The position numbers and the translations under genes are program-made. A DNA stretch of 64,000 bases from Aradus depressus (taxonomy: Eukaryota; Arthropoda; Insecta; Hemiptera; Aradidae), in the NCBI GenBank assembly GCA_963662175.1, contig OY759217.1, positions 18,478,562 through 18,542,561 on the forward strand, given 5' to 3'. The notes beneath the pieces were generated by a model. It did no database searches. It had not been told where the DNA came from and saw nothing but the letters and a program-made list of their open reading frames with translations. This document shows, one piece after another, positions 37,801 through 64,000 of the stretch. Position 1 is the first letter of the stretch. Every line of letters begins with the position of its first letter.

Positions 37801-39561
37801 TCAAGAACAGGGGCTGCAAGCGCGAACCGTTTTCAGTTCCGCAGGATTCGTCTGGTTTTTTCCAATCGAGCGAGATCATGCGGGATCCCACAGAATTGAA
37901 GAGGAGGGGATTCCTTATTCATGGAAACAAATGTTTTACTAAAATAATCAACTTAGATTAAGTTAAAACAATCATTTAACATTTAAGTATTTTTTAATGA
38001 TTTTGGAAAACTTTTTAAAAATACTATAAGTCAAATGAATGAACACAACAAAAATAATTGAATTAACTGAACATCTAATCAAGCTTAATCTGCTCGAACA
38101 AAAAAAGCTACTGATAATTGCTCAATTTTTATTTATAAAATTATGTATTTTTGTATTTTCTTATGATAATAGGATCTGTTGCCGCTCGAAACAACCAGCT
38201 ACCAGAAGGACCTGATGAATAAGTAAGGCCACCCAGCAGTACCTCCTCAGTGCGAAATCTACAAATTATCTATTAGGATTTGAATGTTTAGATAGTTTCT
38301 GAAAGTGCAATTTGCGACTAAAGTTATATCGTTAATCAAGGTTCACCGCCTCTTCAGTCTCCTTGGGGGAGAGATTGTGTGTGTGTGTATGCAAGTTGTA
38401 ATGGGGTCGTCAGTAAAGATCCTGAATAGTGTCGTGTACTGTGTTTATCATGAGATCATTTTGGAGTGTTCTGTTGCTTATAGTGGGCATCATAAATTAT
38501 ATTTAAGGTAGGATTTTCTACAAAGAACTAATAAAATGTGGCTTTGTGAAAACGAGAATTTTGCAAAACTAAATGAGAGATAGGTATTCACACTTTCATC
38601 AAAGAACTGAAACATAACGGCTACCTGCAGAACCCTTCAATGGTTTCAGTAACGAGCACAATTAGCTGGTCCTTTTTTTTTTTTTTGTAAATTGATAGTT
38701 TTGGTTGCAATTTTTAATGTACAAGATATCAGACAGTATTAAGTCTTGAGAGTATTACCTGTAGGCTGGAGTTCTACCGACGATGGGCTTGTCTCCGTCG
38801 AAGAGACGGAGCGGCCGGACAGACTTATTAGTAGGAACACAGCCTTCTCTAGGTTCCAGGAAGCTCTTCCCATCGGGGCAGCATTTCGTGATGCATGTGT
38901 ACTGCTGACAGGCGATGCGAGCGTCCTGACACACCCTCACCACCAGCACTTCCTGCAGCTCCGTCCGGTCCACGCAGGACTCGTCCGGGTTCACCAGGAG
39001 CTGGCGGCCATCCTGGCTGAAGAAGATGGCTCCGGAGGGCTCCCGCCGGAGGACATGGGAGGGGACGAGGTGGTCGACAAGGACCTGGCTAGGTGGACAC
39101 TTGGGGGATCCCTCCTGTAGGTCCACCACACCTCGGGCCCCATGCAGCAGCACATTCAGGAAAGAGGTTGGCCATGAGACCTCCTCATCACCCCAGCAGC
39201 TCTGCAGCCTCGAGTCGTACTTCCTTTCGATAGGACAACACTTCCGAACATAATTAATATTAGGTATACTAAAAGTGACAACGTCCGACTCTACATCACA
39301 TTCAAGAGACAGTAAATTTTCAGTATTATTTTTGTTATCAATACAGTAAGATTCGGAACCTAGAATGGGCTGTTGGAGTCGAATTTGACAATCCGGAAGC
39401 CCAGTAGTGAAATTAGCATAAAGCCAATTGTGGGAAGAAGGCAGACATGATAGCGTGCCGTTGTCTAAGAGATGAAGTGAAAATTTTTGTGGACAACACT
39501 TTCGGAAAACTGCGTGGATGGGAAAAAGAAAAGATAGCAGAAGAAGTAGAGGCGAGAGCAT
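18415..39561 (-). CDS. Methuselah-like G-protein-coupled receptor, partial (3 exons seen)
   Basis: Exons 39561-38759, 27899-27469 and 18493-18415 join in phase 2 and phase 1 with GT-AG introns of about 10.9 and 9.0 kb. The 437 codons encode a signal peptide, a cysteine-rich ectodomain with three KCCP motifs (residues 21-24, 107-110, 226-229), TM1-TM2 with the intracellular loop RNLHGKT, and TM3 with FLAAFAWLNVISFDIW, a signature of the Methuselah family. These are plasma-membrane class-B-like receptors expanded in insects. The long ectodomain could point to an mthl1-type member, but I am not sure. TM4-TM7 were not found downstream; they probably lie past the left edge. The introns carry most of the window's mobile elements, none of which hits an exon. 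Confidence 0.88.
18660..19955 (+). mobile_element. Mariner transposon, full length, inactive
   Basis: Terminal inverted repeats GGGTCGCCACACATGAAATG on the left and, on the right, the reverse complement of GGGTCGTCACACATGAAATG. TA target sites flank it (18658-18659 and 19956-19957). Length of about 1.3 kb is normal for mariner. Confidence 0.92.
18868..19870 (+). pseudogene. Mariner transposase, frameshifted
   Basis: Starts at ATG 18868 (METRDFRV). The N-terminal helix-turn-helix is broken near 19010; the second HTH (GRPSTSIDDELLKEAVEE, RELAAHLDTSRTTVSRHLKS) is read in another frame. The catalytic part shows TCDKKLIMYDN, LLHDARPHF and PHPPYSPDLS, so the three aspartates of the DD34D triad survive. 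There are several frameshifts and a stop straight after the third motif. The Glu usually next to the first Asp is Lys, and HDNARPH has lost its Asn. The element cannot make its own transposase. Confidence 0.88.
20069..20512. other. AT-rich DNA, no gene
   Basis: ATT/TA-rich low-complexity sequence. No coding or RNA gene signal was seen. Confidence 0.5.
20513..20806 (-). mobile_element. SINE-A copy
   Basis: Minus-strand SINE-A from TGACTGATGCCCGGGC to a degraded head, CCTATCGGCACC. Several indels. It lacks the GGTTA tail. Confidence 0.8.
20807..21324. other. No gene recognised
   Basis: A 107-codon minus-strand frame (21237-20914) has no recognisable domain, signal or splice support. I leave it unannotated. 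Confidence 0.4.
21325..21410 (+). mobile_element. SINE-B head only
   Basis: The tRNA-like part only (GGGGGCCATGGTGGTCATGC to CCGTCCGGGAGTG), followed directly by poly-A. This short form could be a tRNA-like pseudogene or the monomer from which the SINE grew. Confidence 0.7.
21411..22654. other. No gene recognised
   Basis: Unclassified AT-rich sequence with a poly-T run near 21789-21802. No coding domain was found. Confidence 0.45.
22655..22905 (-). mobile_element. 3' end of a non-LTR retrotransposon
   Basis: On the minus strand the translation includes TELTVQRILTDCTNYTTLRN and, further on, LIQLKDAKLYEDM before a stop, a short 3' UTR and a poly-A tail at 22668-22658. This matches the C-terminal tail that follows RNase H or the RT in I/R1-like LINEs (the TVxHIL..C.Y pattern). 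Severely 5'-truncated. Confidence 0.65.
22906..23445. other. No gene; TA-rich start
   Basis: A short TATATATGTATATAT tract near 22915-22940, then unclassified sequence with an A-run at 23157-23172. Confidence 0.45.
23577..24056 (+). pseudogene. Harbinger transposase, N-terminal exon only
   Basis: ATG at 23577 (MASQCDVACLLLLVCAIKKK). The body includes KWTKSWLLKRN and RQSVSCHERLTATLRFLATG, aligning clearly with exon 1 of the element at 1597-4585. After KFSTIIS the frame runs into the deletion junction and ends in unrelated residues. No DDE domain remains. Confidence 0.82.
23947..23992. repeat. Perfect 22-bp palindrome at the deletion junction
   Basis: Arms 23947-23968 and 23971-23992 are exact reverse complements with a 2-base spacer. 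The palindrome lies where the transposase sequence stops matching its relative. Confidence 0.9.
24016..24267 (-). pseudogene. Harbinger MADF-like accessory protein, N-terminal part
   Basis: ATG at 24267 (MDRESTAELIELYKSLPCLW), with WKVKSKKYSDRNKKSAAYE, the first half of a MADF domain, then a Lys/Gln-rich end. The rest of the gene was removed by the internal deletion. It is the counterpart of the minus-strand gene starting at 4373. Confidence 0.75.
24574..25656 (-). mobile_element. 5'-truncated I-like non-LTR retrotransposon with RNase H
   Basis: Minus-strand LINE 3' part: RNase H domain, zinc-knuckle-like tail, 3' UTR and A-rich tail (24586-24574). The left boundary of homology, near 25656, is not precise. 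Confidence 0.85.
24660..25656 (-). pseudogene. RNase H domain and CCHC-like C-terminus of a LINE polyprotein
   Basis: The frame from about 25656 to 25019 encodes an RNase H fold with all four acidic residues: FTDGAK (D), SAELIAILEALKYA (E), FSDSQLSL (D), NEMADSLARR (D), plus the VKGHAGIKGNE handle. A stop at 25021-25019 interrupts it. In another frame (about 24895-24790) the tail continues: HRIGLTETSKCRHCDEVETL, then EHMIMSC, a CCHC-type knuckle usual at the end of I/R1-like proteins. The RT and endonuclease are absent. There is no ATG at the 5' end, as expected for a truncation. Confidence 0.85.
25657..27049. other. No gene recognised
   Basis: AT-rich intronic sequence of the GPCR gene. It contains a triple repeat of GGTATATACCATTTAT (about 26988-27025) and small palindromes near 26775-26820. 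Confidence 0.5.
27050..27180 (-). mobile_element. SINE-A 3'-part fragment
   Basis: Matches the 3' third of SINE-A (ATGACTCATGCCGTGGCTTTAA to TTGCCTACC), diverged. Confidence 0.72.
27469..27899 (-). CDS. GPCR exon 2 (end of ectodomain, TM1-TM2)
   Basis: Preceded by TTTTGTTGTACAG and followed by GTATGAATT. It starts FYEIQCSAGKYAEDLGQTYR, continues through LCFPEEPQ, then TM1 (FGMIVSCVFLFLTFIVYSLL), the loop PFLRNLHGKTLMCHV and TM2 (CLLVAYSCLVTIQFITDRII). The LRNLHGK loop is a hallmark of Methuselah receptors. 431 nt; phases fit exons 1 and 3. Confidence 0.92.
28317..28928. mobile_element. hAT transposon relic, internally deleted
   Basis: Terminal inverted repeats CAGTGGCGGATCCAG at both ends and a perfect 8-bp target-site duplication CCTCCAAA (28309-28316, 28929-28936), the hAT hallmark. 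The 612-bp length is far below a full element. Subterminal CCCCTGAGAG sequences occur at both ends. Confidence 0.93.
28459..28701 (+). pseudogene. hAT transposase C-terminal dimerisation domain
   Basis: The frame shows LLSLPISVGSAERSFSALRR, KTWLRNRMSEERLLGLALLH and then HQDKEVDP, the end of the hAT dimerisation domain. It ends at a normal stop. The BED finger and the RNase H-like catalytic core are gone. The ORF has no natural start, so it is a remnant. Confidence 0.88.
29331..29470 (+). repeat. 140-bp direct repeat, copy 1
   Basis: GTAATGGAAGTATCGACACA to the TTCCCAGCATATAGGGA end. The same stretch recurs at 29941-30080 with one difference seen (CTTCAAC versus CTTAAAC). Confidence 0.9.
29941..30080 (+). 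repeat. 140-bp direct repeat, copy 2
   Basis: Near-identical copy of 29331-29470. It ends 20 bp before the 167-bp tandem array. Confidence 0.9.
30100..30925 (+). repeat. Tandem array, five copies of a 167-bp unit
   Basis: The unit start GACTTTTCGCTTACTCTCG recurs at 30100, 30267, 30434, 30601 and 30768. Copies are nearly identical (single changes such as TATGCG/TACGCG and TCGC/TCAC). No coding content was found. This is a minisatellite-like array. Confidence 0.95.
30930..32493. other. No gene; short inverted repeat and R3 end
   Basis: A small inverted repeat with TCTATCGTGCT (about 30962-30982 and 31036-31055) and an R3-like GGTCGGAAAATATGAA stretch near 31411. No exon or RNA gene was recognised. 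Confidence 0.5.
32494..32701 (-). repeat. Copia 3' LTR
   Basis: Reads TGTTGCAATTAATTAAAATA on minus at its start. Direct copy of 33608-33817. Confidence 0.9.
32715..33405 (-). pseudogene. Copia RNase H (C-terminal end of pol)
   Basis: The frame begins at the deletion scar (NFSYQNLIGSLMYLSVATRP) with the end of the RT. It continues into RNase H with GYTDADWA, TAEAEYM and FNDNQAAR, giving the D, E, D acidic residues, and the end motif DADILTRPL. It closes at a normal stop just before the polypurine tract. The upstream boundary has an in-frame stop near 33405. Everything N-terminal is missing. Confidence 0.9.
33591..33608 (-). promoter_or_regulatory. Copia primer binding site (initiator-tRNA-Met half type)
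   Basis: On minus, AGGTTATGGGCCCACATC directly follows the 5' LTR. GGTTATGGGCCCA is complementary to the anticodon region of initiator tRNA-Met, the internal-fragment primer known for Drosophila copia. Confidence 0.75.
33608..33817 (-). repeat. Copia 5' LTR
   Basis: Begins TGTTGCAATTAA on minus. Direct copy of 32494-32701, with GTTTT duplicated outside. Confidence 0.9.
33960..34285 (+). repeat. R3 repeat copy, middle deleted
   Basis: 5' segment (CAGCACGAATTAATCAATTACG, CTCTCCCTCCAAA) joined to the 3' segment (GTCGATACATTGATTCTATCG, ACAGACACAC, GTCGGAAAACATGAAA). Confidence 0.7.
34424..34500 (+). other. Penelope-like debris with hammerhead-like core
   Basis: CTGATCA, GGGG/CCTCCC hairpin, GAAAC at 34424-34454. 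On minus, 34490-34470 encodes KKVFGRV, shared with 17850. Confidence 0.4.
34771..34804. repeat. (ATT)n microsatellite
   Basis: About eleven ATT units. Confidence 0.95.
34860..35120 (+). mobile_element. SINE-A, truncated and diverged
   Basis: Starts at the B-box region (GCGGGTTCGAAACCCGGCC) and ends near the GGGCATGGGTCATAA segment, with deletions. Confidence 0.8.
35275..35622 (+). mobile_element. SINE-A, full-length reference copy
   Basis: Complete: GGGCGCCGGTAGCTCAGTGG head (A box), GGATCGTAACCC B box, body, and CATAAAACCTAACCTAACCT tail. Flanking AAACAAAA (35267-35274, 35623-35630) is a likely target-site duplication. Confidence 0.92.
35631..36164. other. No gene recognised
   Basis: AT-rich intronic DNA. 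No domain or repeat family was assigned. Confidence 0.45.
36165..36262 (+). repeat. R3 5'-end fragment
   Basis: CGGCAATGTACTTCTCCAGC and GAATTAATCAAATAAG match the R3 start. The rest is missing. Confidence 0.6.
36296..36429 (+). pseudogene. Mariner transposase N-terminal fragment
   Basis: The plus-strand translation gives RPSTDIDEALQQAVESNRAT and then RTRILASECGVK, resembling the second HTH of mariner transposases (compare GRPSTSIDDELLKEAVEE at about 19040). It stops abruptly at the Tc1 fragment. Confidence 0.6.
36430..37280 (-). mobile_element. Tc1-like transposon relic, truncated
   Basis: The probable element end, TACACTGCTCTACAAAAAAA, lies on minus at about 37276-37257. The other end is missing, replaced by the mariner fragment at 36429. 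Confidence 0.75.
36440..36990 (-). pseudogene. Tc1-like transposase fragment, frameshifted
   Basis: Pieces in different minus frames: VACAVALVEDGRSQRYATSA (first HTH), then LRNRFSTASEASQRLRTVRA and EVSAETVRRKLQEMDLRLRK (second HTH and linker), then FTDESRFALHRPDDR with the first catalytic Asp, and MVWGAIS. The second half of the catalytic domain is absent. At least two frameshifts and stops make it inactive. Confidence 0.82.
37281..38758. other. GPCR intron 1 sequence; one candidate opposite-strand exon
   Basis: No mobile element was assigned. A GC-richer 50-nt stretch at 38173-38222 on plus has splice-like borders (ATAATAG and AAGTAAGG); see findings. A 74-codon frame at 37737-37961 has no recognisable domain. 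Confidence 0.4.
38759..39561 (-). CDS. GPCR exon 1 (signal peptide and ectodomain)
   Basis: ATG at 39561. Residues 1-17 (MLSPLLLLLSFLFPIHA) form a signal peptide. Residues 18-267 are a Cys-rich extracellular domain with KCCP at 21-24, 107-110 and 226-229 and several N-x-S/T sites. The donor is CTACAG|GTAATAC. This GC-richer block stands out from its AT-rich surroundings. The start is chosen because the signal peptide follows directly. Confidence 0.9.
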
Positions 39562-42178
39562 GGCTCAACGACTACTGAAGCGGCATCAAGTACTGGTGTT
39601 AAAAATAGCCGCCTGCCCCCACTCTAGGCTATCCAGCAACAAAGACTTGCACACAATACAAACCACCCTAAATACTGGAGCTGTTCAGCTCGACTATGTT
39701 TATTGATTTTAAATAATAATCGATTAAGAAACAAATTTAGAAAGAGTACATAGAAATGAACATATCTAACCAAAAATGAATTTTAGCTCCGCCATAGCCG
39801 ACTTCGACGCAAGTTAAATTTAATAATTTGGGTAATCATACTCAAAATCTCCTAAAATGCATGACTCACACAGAATAAAACCAATCATTAAGTTTACGGA
39901 AAGCATATTTTTTGTGAGATTTGGTATGCAGGCAATGAAACATATTTCAGTTTGGTCATAAAGAAAATCTAGAAAATGTAATCAGATAGGTTTGATCCAT
40001 TTTTGAACCAATTTGACCAGGGTTGCGGACCTTCTCAACTACAAATCATTCAAACCTCTGAAAAAACTAAATGCCTGTTGAATTTTTGGCTAATAAATTT
40101 AAAAAAAATTAAATATTCTTTAGAAAGTTTTAATGAATAACAATAAGTATATACGCAACATAAACCCTTATGTCTCCCGCCTTTTTCTAGGAAAGAAGAC
40201 CATATCTAGGAAAAAATATGGCTTCTTGAGTAAATTTCTAAATTGATAACATTCTTGTTTTTATAGCCAAGTTCATATCGAAGACTAAAAAAAATAAAGA
40301 AGACAGGTCTATAAAAATGAAGTCATTTGATTTTATCTCTTAAATAGGAGAAGTTTCGTTTTATTTTTAATTTCCCTCCCTTCCGAGTTTTTTTAATTAG
40401 TCCAAACTCACAGAACGGCCCCCCTTACAGTTCTTTTCTCATTATTATAATTTTCAAATAGTGTCTATTTACATTCAAGCAATGATCTGATCTAAGATTG
40501 GACTTACAACATTTTTGCCAACAACACAAAGAAGAAAAAGTCCCTGCACGTAGAACTGCGAAAAGTAAGCGAAATAAGGTGAATTATGAATTATAGAACA
40601 TAGCATGAAAATACGATTTTCTTAAAATATTCCTCTTTCTCCCTTCCGTTGGTTCGATTTCTTTGGTTATCGAACTTCATCTTACTTTTACAAGAACGAT
40701 TTTTTTACAGTTTGTAAACATCGGATTAAGTATTTAGAAGTCATAGCGCGAACGGACTGGTAGGCTATTTATACAGCAAATTCTGTGACGAAAAAGAATA
40801 ACGTTTTTAGTGTCTGTAAATTGCAAAACCCTGAGCAGGTGGAGAGGGAGTCATGTTACCAGTCTACTTATTTTACAGATCATTCGAGTTATAGTATAAA
40901 TGGTGTTGAATAAATCAGCTTGTCGTAGTGGTGAGATATTAGCCACATGAAGTGATAGTCTCGGACTTGCCAAGAGTTTTGTGATCCCCGAACAACAGCT
41001 GGGAACTGCTTCCGAATAAAATGCTTTTGCCATGTTTTTGGGAGGTAAACTGCTAGAGGTGCTACAATTTTGAGGAAATACCCTCCCTACATCCACTCAA
41101 CCATCCATATATTTAGCATCCATAGACAGCGCTTCGTAGATATGACACCTGACGTGGCCCGCACTTGAGAACCTATGGCATAACTCTGCCTACAAATGCT
41201 AAAAGGTTGCAATCACTGCGGACCACGAAACTGTACAGTGTACATACATTCAAGTAAAAACAGTACCTACAATGATCAGAGTGTCAACTACAATTGTTTG
41301 AGGTGAAATCTTTCAAAAATTTTAAATCATGAATGAAATAACTAAATATTTGAAGAAATTTCACTAGTTCAACCACAAAGAGTTCTTATTTTTTTCCCCC
41401 CGCTTAATCCCCTAAAGACATAAATTGACCAAAATTAGATGTTCCCGAATCGTTCGGCAATTGTTCGCGAGCGTAACCTTTTCACTTAAAAATTTGCATG
41501 TTCTACTCCGTCATATTAGAGACCATCTACAATTTTTTAAGAAAAAGGATTCCTTAATTGTTTAAACTGATCAGACTTAATTATTTATTTTTTCTTTATG
41601 TTTCTAAATGCATTTTTATGAAACATGCAATGCTATGCACACAGACCTTTGGAAAAATAACACCCAATATTCATATTTGACTGGAAGAGAATGTGTGCTA
41701 CCACCATGTTGACTTTTTGTAATTTTTTCTCCCGCTGCTTGCGCGGGAGCTTCTTCTTTGGCGGTTTGCGAAATTAGATTAGCTGAAAACTTCACTTGCA
41801 ATCAAATGATTAACATGTTTTCGTCTCATCTTGAAAATCCCTGTTGGGTCCCAACCAGACTTGAAATTATATACCATACATAACTTTCGGCCTGACTCAA
41901 CTTAATAGAAAATTTTGTCTAAGCCACAATTTAACATAGGAAGTCTGCTTCTTTTGGACTTCAATGTTGAGTAAAGCCAACATAAAGTTCGCTCTATGAG
42001 ATAACCTTTGAGGGCCTCTCAATAAATACCACTCCAGTTGATTAATACTATTACCATAGAAGCGATATCTCCTCTCAGATAATGCCTTTCAGAGTCACCT
42101 TATTTACATTTTCGTTAAAGAAGTTTTTTTTTCATGTTTATAAATTAAATGGATTCATCGATCCCTCTTAGCTTATGC

Positions 42179-42181
<3 letters not shown>

Positions 42182-42220
<39 letters not shown>
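42182..42220 (-). repeat. 39-base poly-T run
   Basis: Possibly the poly-A tail of an unrecognised minus-strand retroelement. No LINE protein was seen above it. Confidence 0.9.
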
Positions 42221-42224
<4 letters not shown>

Positions 42225-45200
42225 CACCTTTAGGGATGCAAAGAATCATAACAAAGTCAAGTTAACATTGTAAAAAAAGTTTTAATAATTCAATTTTTTC
42301 ATTTAAAATCATCGTTGTTATGGTGGTAAACTAGGATCGTCTCAAGCTTATCTTTATTTTATGGACATACACTTAAATGAACCGGGTATTATTCTGACAA
42401 AATGTGTTTGTCAAATAAATTTTTATGAAAGGGGGAAATAAAGTAGAAAGATAATGTTAGTATCACTTTTTATTATTTACAATTAGTTCACAAGTGAGCT
42501 GCATTATGTGTTAACAGACCAAATCTGTCACAAGTCTTTCAAGGAAATTTCTCAGCAATACATAGATCGCATTTTCTGATTTTTTGTACAAGATGTTATC
42601 AATTTTCGAAATATTGACTAACAGCAGTTATCATCAATTAATTTTGTGATAATGGTGTTTAAAAGTTAACTTCAAAAGATCCCACGCAAAACAACGTATA
42701 CTAGTTTTAAGTTGAAATATACTCTAAGATATACAGCTTTTGATTGAATCATTTTGTAAAATATAATGAAGAGCTCATTTGGCCCAACATTGGTCAATTA
42801 ACGCATAGAGCGTTACAAATAAAACATTGTATCGCATTATGAACAGGATGACAATAATGTATATATTACAATATTGTATTCATTAGGCATTAGGCTACAT
42901 AACGAAATTTTAATAAACAAAATGTATAATTTTTTTAATCAGCACTTACAAAATATGATAACCTGAATAATATAAGTACTTCATTAGCACTATTTGACAC
43001 TTTCATTTGAACCAAAAGCATTAGCCATCATAATTTATTCTTAATTTTCGGATCTCGAAAAAGTAACAAGCTTTTTTTTTCATACAATCAACTAGGAATT
43101 GTTGTTATTCAAGACCTAAATCAACATATTTTTACCCGACAGCGTAATGCGAAGGGAGGGTATTGTTTTCACAATTTTTTATGAATTTATGTAAAATTCT
43201 AAAGTAAACAAAACCAATCGAATGAGGTATCAAATAAAGACTATAACAAAAATATATGTGTAGTTATGTGTATGTTTGTTTATAAAATAATTATAATAAA
43301 ATAAATAAACTACAGATACACAAAAAACCGACTAGGGAAAAGCATTAAAAATATCCCCAAAAGCAGAGAAAAATCTATAGCAGCATGTGGTGTCTGAAAG
43401 TAACAAAACACCAAATTGAGAAAGGGATCTTCGGATTAATTTACATTAAAACAAGCTTAACCTTGGATTTGTTCAAAAAGTATTTTAAAAATGTACAAAA
43501 ACGGTGGTCAGCCGTCTTATGCCAATTTTAATATAAGGAGCCCGATCACGGAATTTGTACATTTTATTTATAATTTTGAACAAATTCAAAGTTAAATTTG
43601 TGTTGCAGTGAATTGCTCCGAAATTATCTTGTTGAATTCAAACACTACATCCTGCAATAAACTTCACTCTTTTTTTCACTGTTTACTGCTTTTTGGGTAT
43701 TTTGATTTTTTTCCATAGAGTTTTTTTAATTAATTAATATTATTACTTAAGAATATATTATTCACTTACACATTTATGGTAAATGGTTAAAATCTATGAA
43801 CATATAGAAATAAAATTCTATACTCAAAACATGTATGCCAGAACTCTTATTTTGATTCAAGTGCTAAGTATAAATTTAATTTTTAAACTTAAATAAATGT
43901 ATTATGAAACAAAACTTTTTAAACAAACTTGTCCAACCAATTGTTAATTAAGCATTTTCTAAAAGTAAAAAAGTACAAACTTATTTAGGCATTAGACAGA
44001 CCCTCAGAAACTTATTGTCATGATTTCTAGTTGCGAAGTTTCATAAAAATTAACCTTCAAATATTTTTTACTGCTTTACATTGCCATTATTTTTTTCTCA
44101 ATCACCAATTATTCTCAAACATTGCTGATCTAAACATTTTCTTAACATTCATTTATTCCGAACGAAACGTCATTAAAAATCATTAAACAAATTTCAAATA
44201 AGTACAATTTTAAGTTTTTGTTATAAAAAAATCGCTAATTTTAATATATTAATAAAAAATATATTTAAGACATTTTTTTAAACTATTTGTGTATTGGACC
44301 AAAAAATCACAATAAATAAAAAATAATTACTTAGACAAATACTCATAAACACAACTGCTTCCCTGATTAAAGTACATATTGTTACAACCAAGCTAGACTA
44401 GAACTATTATAAGTTGTCTGATGGGAGTGGCCAACTTACACAGCTTCAATGGAGATTTAGAACATTCCCACTCAGCACTTCATTATTAGCTATCTCCAAT
44501 TTCAACATTTTGTTTACAAAATAGAATAATATATAATTAAAATAATAAAAAAAAAAGCTTTCCTGTGTTAAAACAGGAAGTTCATAGTACAAAACTGAGG
44601 GATGGATGGAGAAACTGGGCGTTGAAGGCAGGCCTCAGGCATATCAAAATGGTACATCACTAAGTCTATATGTGAAGTTCGCAAAACCATGTCAAAAATT
44701 TTTTTATTATTTTTATTTATGGAAAATTTTGAGAGAGACATTTCCTTTTTGATGAGGAAAAATTGAACTCTCAATGATAAAAATTATATTTTTTTACAAT
44801 ACAAATGAATTTTTTTTAGAGAAAATCAATCTAAAAAAATATTTATACCTTGGGAATAATTGAAAAATATTTATTATTCTGGCAGGTGAACGGTTGAGTT
44901 TCAACGTCTACTTCTTGAAAAAATGCTATATAAACGAGAGTAGAGTTCAGAGCTTGGAGTAAAATCAACCTGCTCAAATCCAAACATCATTTTAATGGTT
45001 AATCCCTTTATTATTATCTCCTATAAAATTACCATTTTCGACTAAATTTATGGTTTTGCGTAGTGCGTCACATATTACAAATTTAATACCTTTTCAACTC
45101 TGTACATTAAACACGTTATGGTATAAGTAATTGCTGTTATAATATGCCAAAATTTCAGAAAATGTCCACATAAATCTAGAAATTAGAAACCAACGTAACT

Positions 45201-45980
45201 TAAAGTGTATTACCCTGTAAAAAAAATGTATTAATAACAATTTCGCGGCTTTATTTATCTCTCATTTATTATAAATTAGTTATACTTTCAAGCATCCATA
45301 TAGACATTTCGGGTCTGCTCAATGTGAACCGTTGTCTTCACATTCAGTAGACCATTCTCTCGGAGAGCTTTGTCAAGTCTTGACAGTATAGAATGAACCA
45401 ACACATAACATATATTTTAAATATTTCTATTTGAGTAACTATGGATGCATAAAAATATAACCAATTTATAGGAGATAAATAGGCCGCAAAATTATATATA
45501 TTATTATACAGAGAAGTTTCCTCAACAACCCAAATATTATTAATTTCACAAAGGCATAATACCTACCAATGAGTTTAAAAAAATTTAATCATATCTTAAA
45601 TACAACCTTAAAGCATAAATGGAAAAAAAGAGGGAAGATGCACTAAATCAAGGGATTTAACACTCAACTTGCAGAGTGCAGTTTGAGAATGCAGTTATGG
45701 AGTCTGAAGAAACGTCATAACAAGGAAAAAAAACCGGCCTCCCGAACATCAGTGAAGGGCAATTAGTGTCATATGTATAGCGTCAGAGGCCTGTCTTGAA
45801 GAGGCTAACTTTTGTTTCTTTTTGAATAAAGCCTATCCTGTGTTGCCCGTCAAATATTTATTTTGTAAAATGTGAAGAGTAATGAAGTGGGATATATACC
45901 TTATAACAAAAGACCCCTTCTTGTGTTATTTTCCTCTTTTTACCCTCCTAAAAACATAAACAAAATATGAAAAACAAAGA

Positions 45981-45982
45981 AA

Positions 45983-46040
<58 letters not shown>

Positions 46041-46085
46041 CATACACATATATATATAACATATATATATATATACATATACATA

Positions 46086-46162
<77 letters not shown>
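45981..46162. repeat. (TA)n / TATACA microsatellite
   Basis: About 180 bp of TA with ACATA interruptions, some 215 bp below the ABC stop codon. It may lie in its 3' UTR. Confidence 0.95.
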
Positions 46163-46168
<6 letters not shown>

Positions 46169-46377
46169 AAAAATTTACAGAAATGTGTACTTATTTGTGT
46201 AAGTTGTAAAGTGAGACTATGTGCAATAAAAAAAAAGAAAAATTATATTCAACAAATCAAATGTATATAAAAAAAAAATTAAGTATAATTCCACAAATTA
46301 AATTATTTATGTATTATACTAAATACAACTTTCATCATAAGTACATAATAAAACGTTGGTAGATATTCCAGGTAATA

Positions 46378-64000
<17,623 letters not shown>

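Larger units (their letters stand above)
39562..46377. other. Intergenic region between GPCR 5' end and ABC gene 3' end
   Basis: 6.8 kb of AT-rich DNA without a supported exon or RNA gene. The promoter and 5' UTR of the GPCR should lie just above 39561, and the 3' UTR of the ABC gene just below 46378, but no TATA box or clear poly-A signal can be fixed by eye. Confidence 0.5.

Noticed and set aside
38746..39120. 124-codon plus-strand frame
   Set aside because: Shadow of GPCR exon 1 on the opposite strand.

Overview
This is a window of an AT-rich animal nuclear genome, almost certainly an insect or close arthropod. The evidence is a Methuselah-type receptor gene (an insect-expanded family), genes split by long GT-AG introns, tRNA-derived SINEs, and many DNA transposons and retrotransposons of insect-typical families. 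I cannot name the species. There is no bacterial-style gene organisation, no CRISPR array and no operon.

Two host genes are present, both on the minus strand and both incomplete. (1) A Methuselah-like class-B GPCR has exons at 39561-38759 (signal peptide and cysteine-rich ectodomain), 27899-27469 (end of ectodomain, TM1-TM2) and 18493-18415 (TM3). Its introns are about 10.9 and 9.0 kb and are packed with mobile elements. The exons for TM4-TM7 were not found and probably lie beyond the left edge. (2) The C-terminal half of an MRP1/ABCC1-like ABC transporter runs from the right edge to a stop at 46378-46380. I assembled 17 exons whose splice phases all agree (755 codons plus stop after the first partial exon). 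They cover the end of NBD1, the linker, TMD2 and all of NBD2 with intact motifs. 39.6-46.4 kb is intergenic.

Layout. 0-5.5 kb: SINEs, a long hairpin, and a PIF/Harbinger element inserted in a SINE. 5.7-7.2 kb: a 5'-truncated Jockey-like retrotransposon. 7.8-13.1 kb: a complete, nearly intact-looking LTR element with almost identical 912/911-bp LTRs, a gag-like coiled-coil ORF and no pol. 13.1-18.4 kb: inverted repeats, SINEs and Penelope-like debris with hammerhead-like motifs. 18.6-20.1 kb: a dead mariner in a foldback element. 22.6-25.7 kb: two non-LTR tails and an internally deleted Harbinger. 28-31 kb: an hAT relic, duplicated segments and a 5 x 167-bp tandem array. 32.5-33.8 kb: an internally deleted Copia element. 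34-37.3 kb: SINEs and fused mariner/Tc1 relics. Introns of the ABC gene hold more SINEs, foldbacks and non-LTR tails.

The two host genes show no visible functional link. The most unusual architecture is in the Harbinger element, whose two genes lie on opposite strands with exons interlocked in each other's introns. The pol-less LTR element and the recurring hammerhead-like cores in inverted repeats are the other points of interest. All gene calls are read from sequence and remembered family features; no database search was possible.
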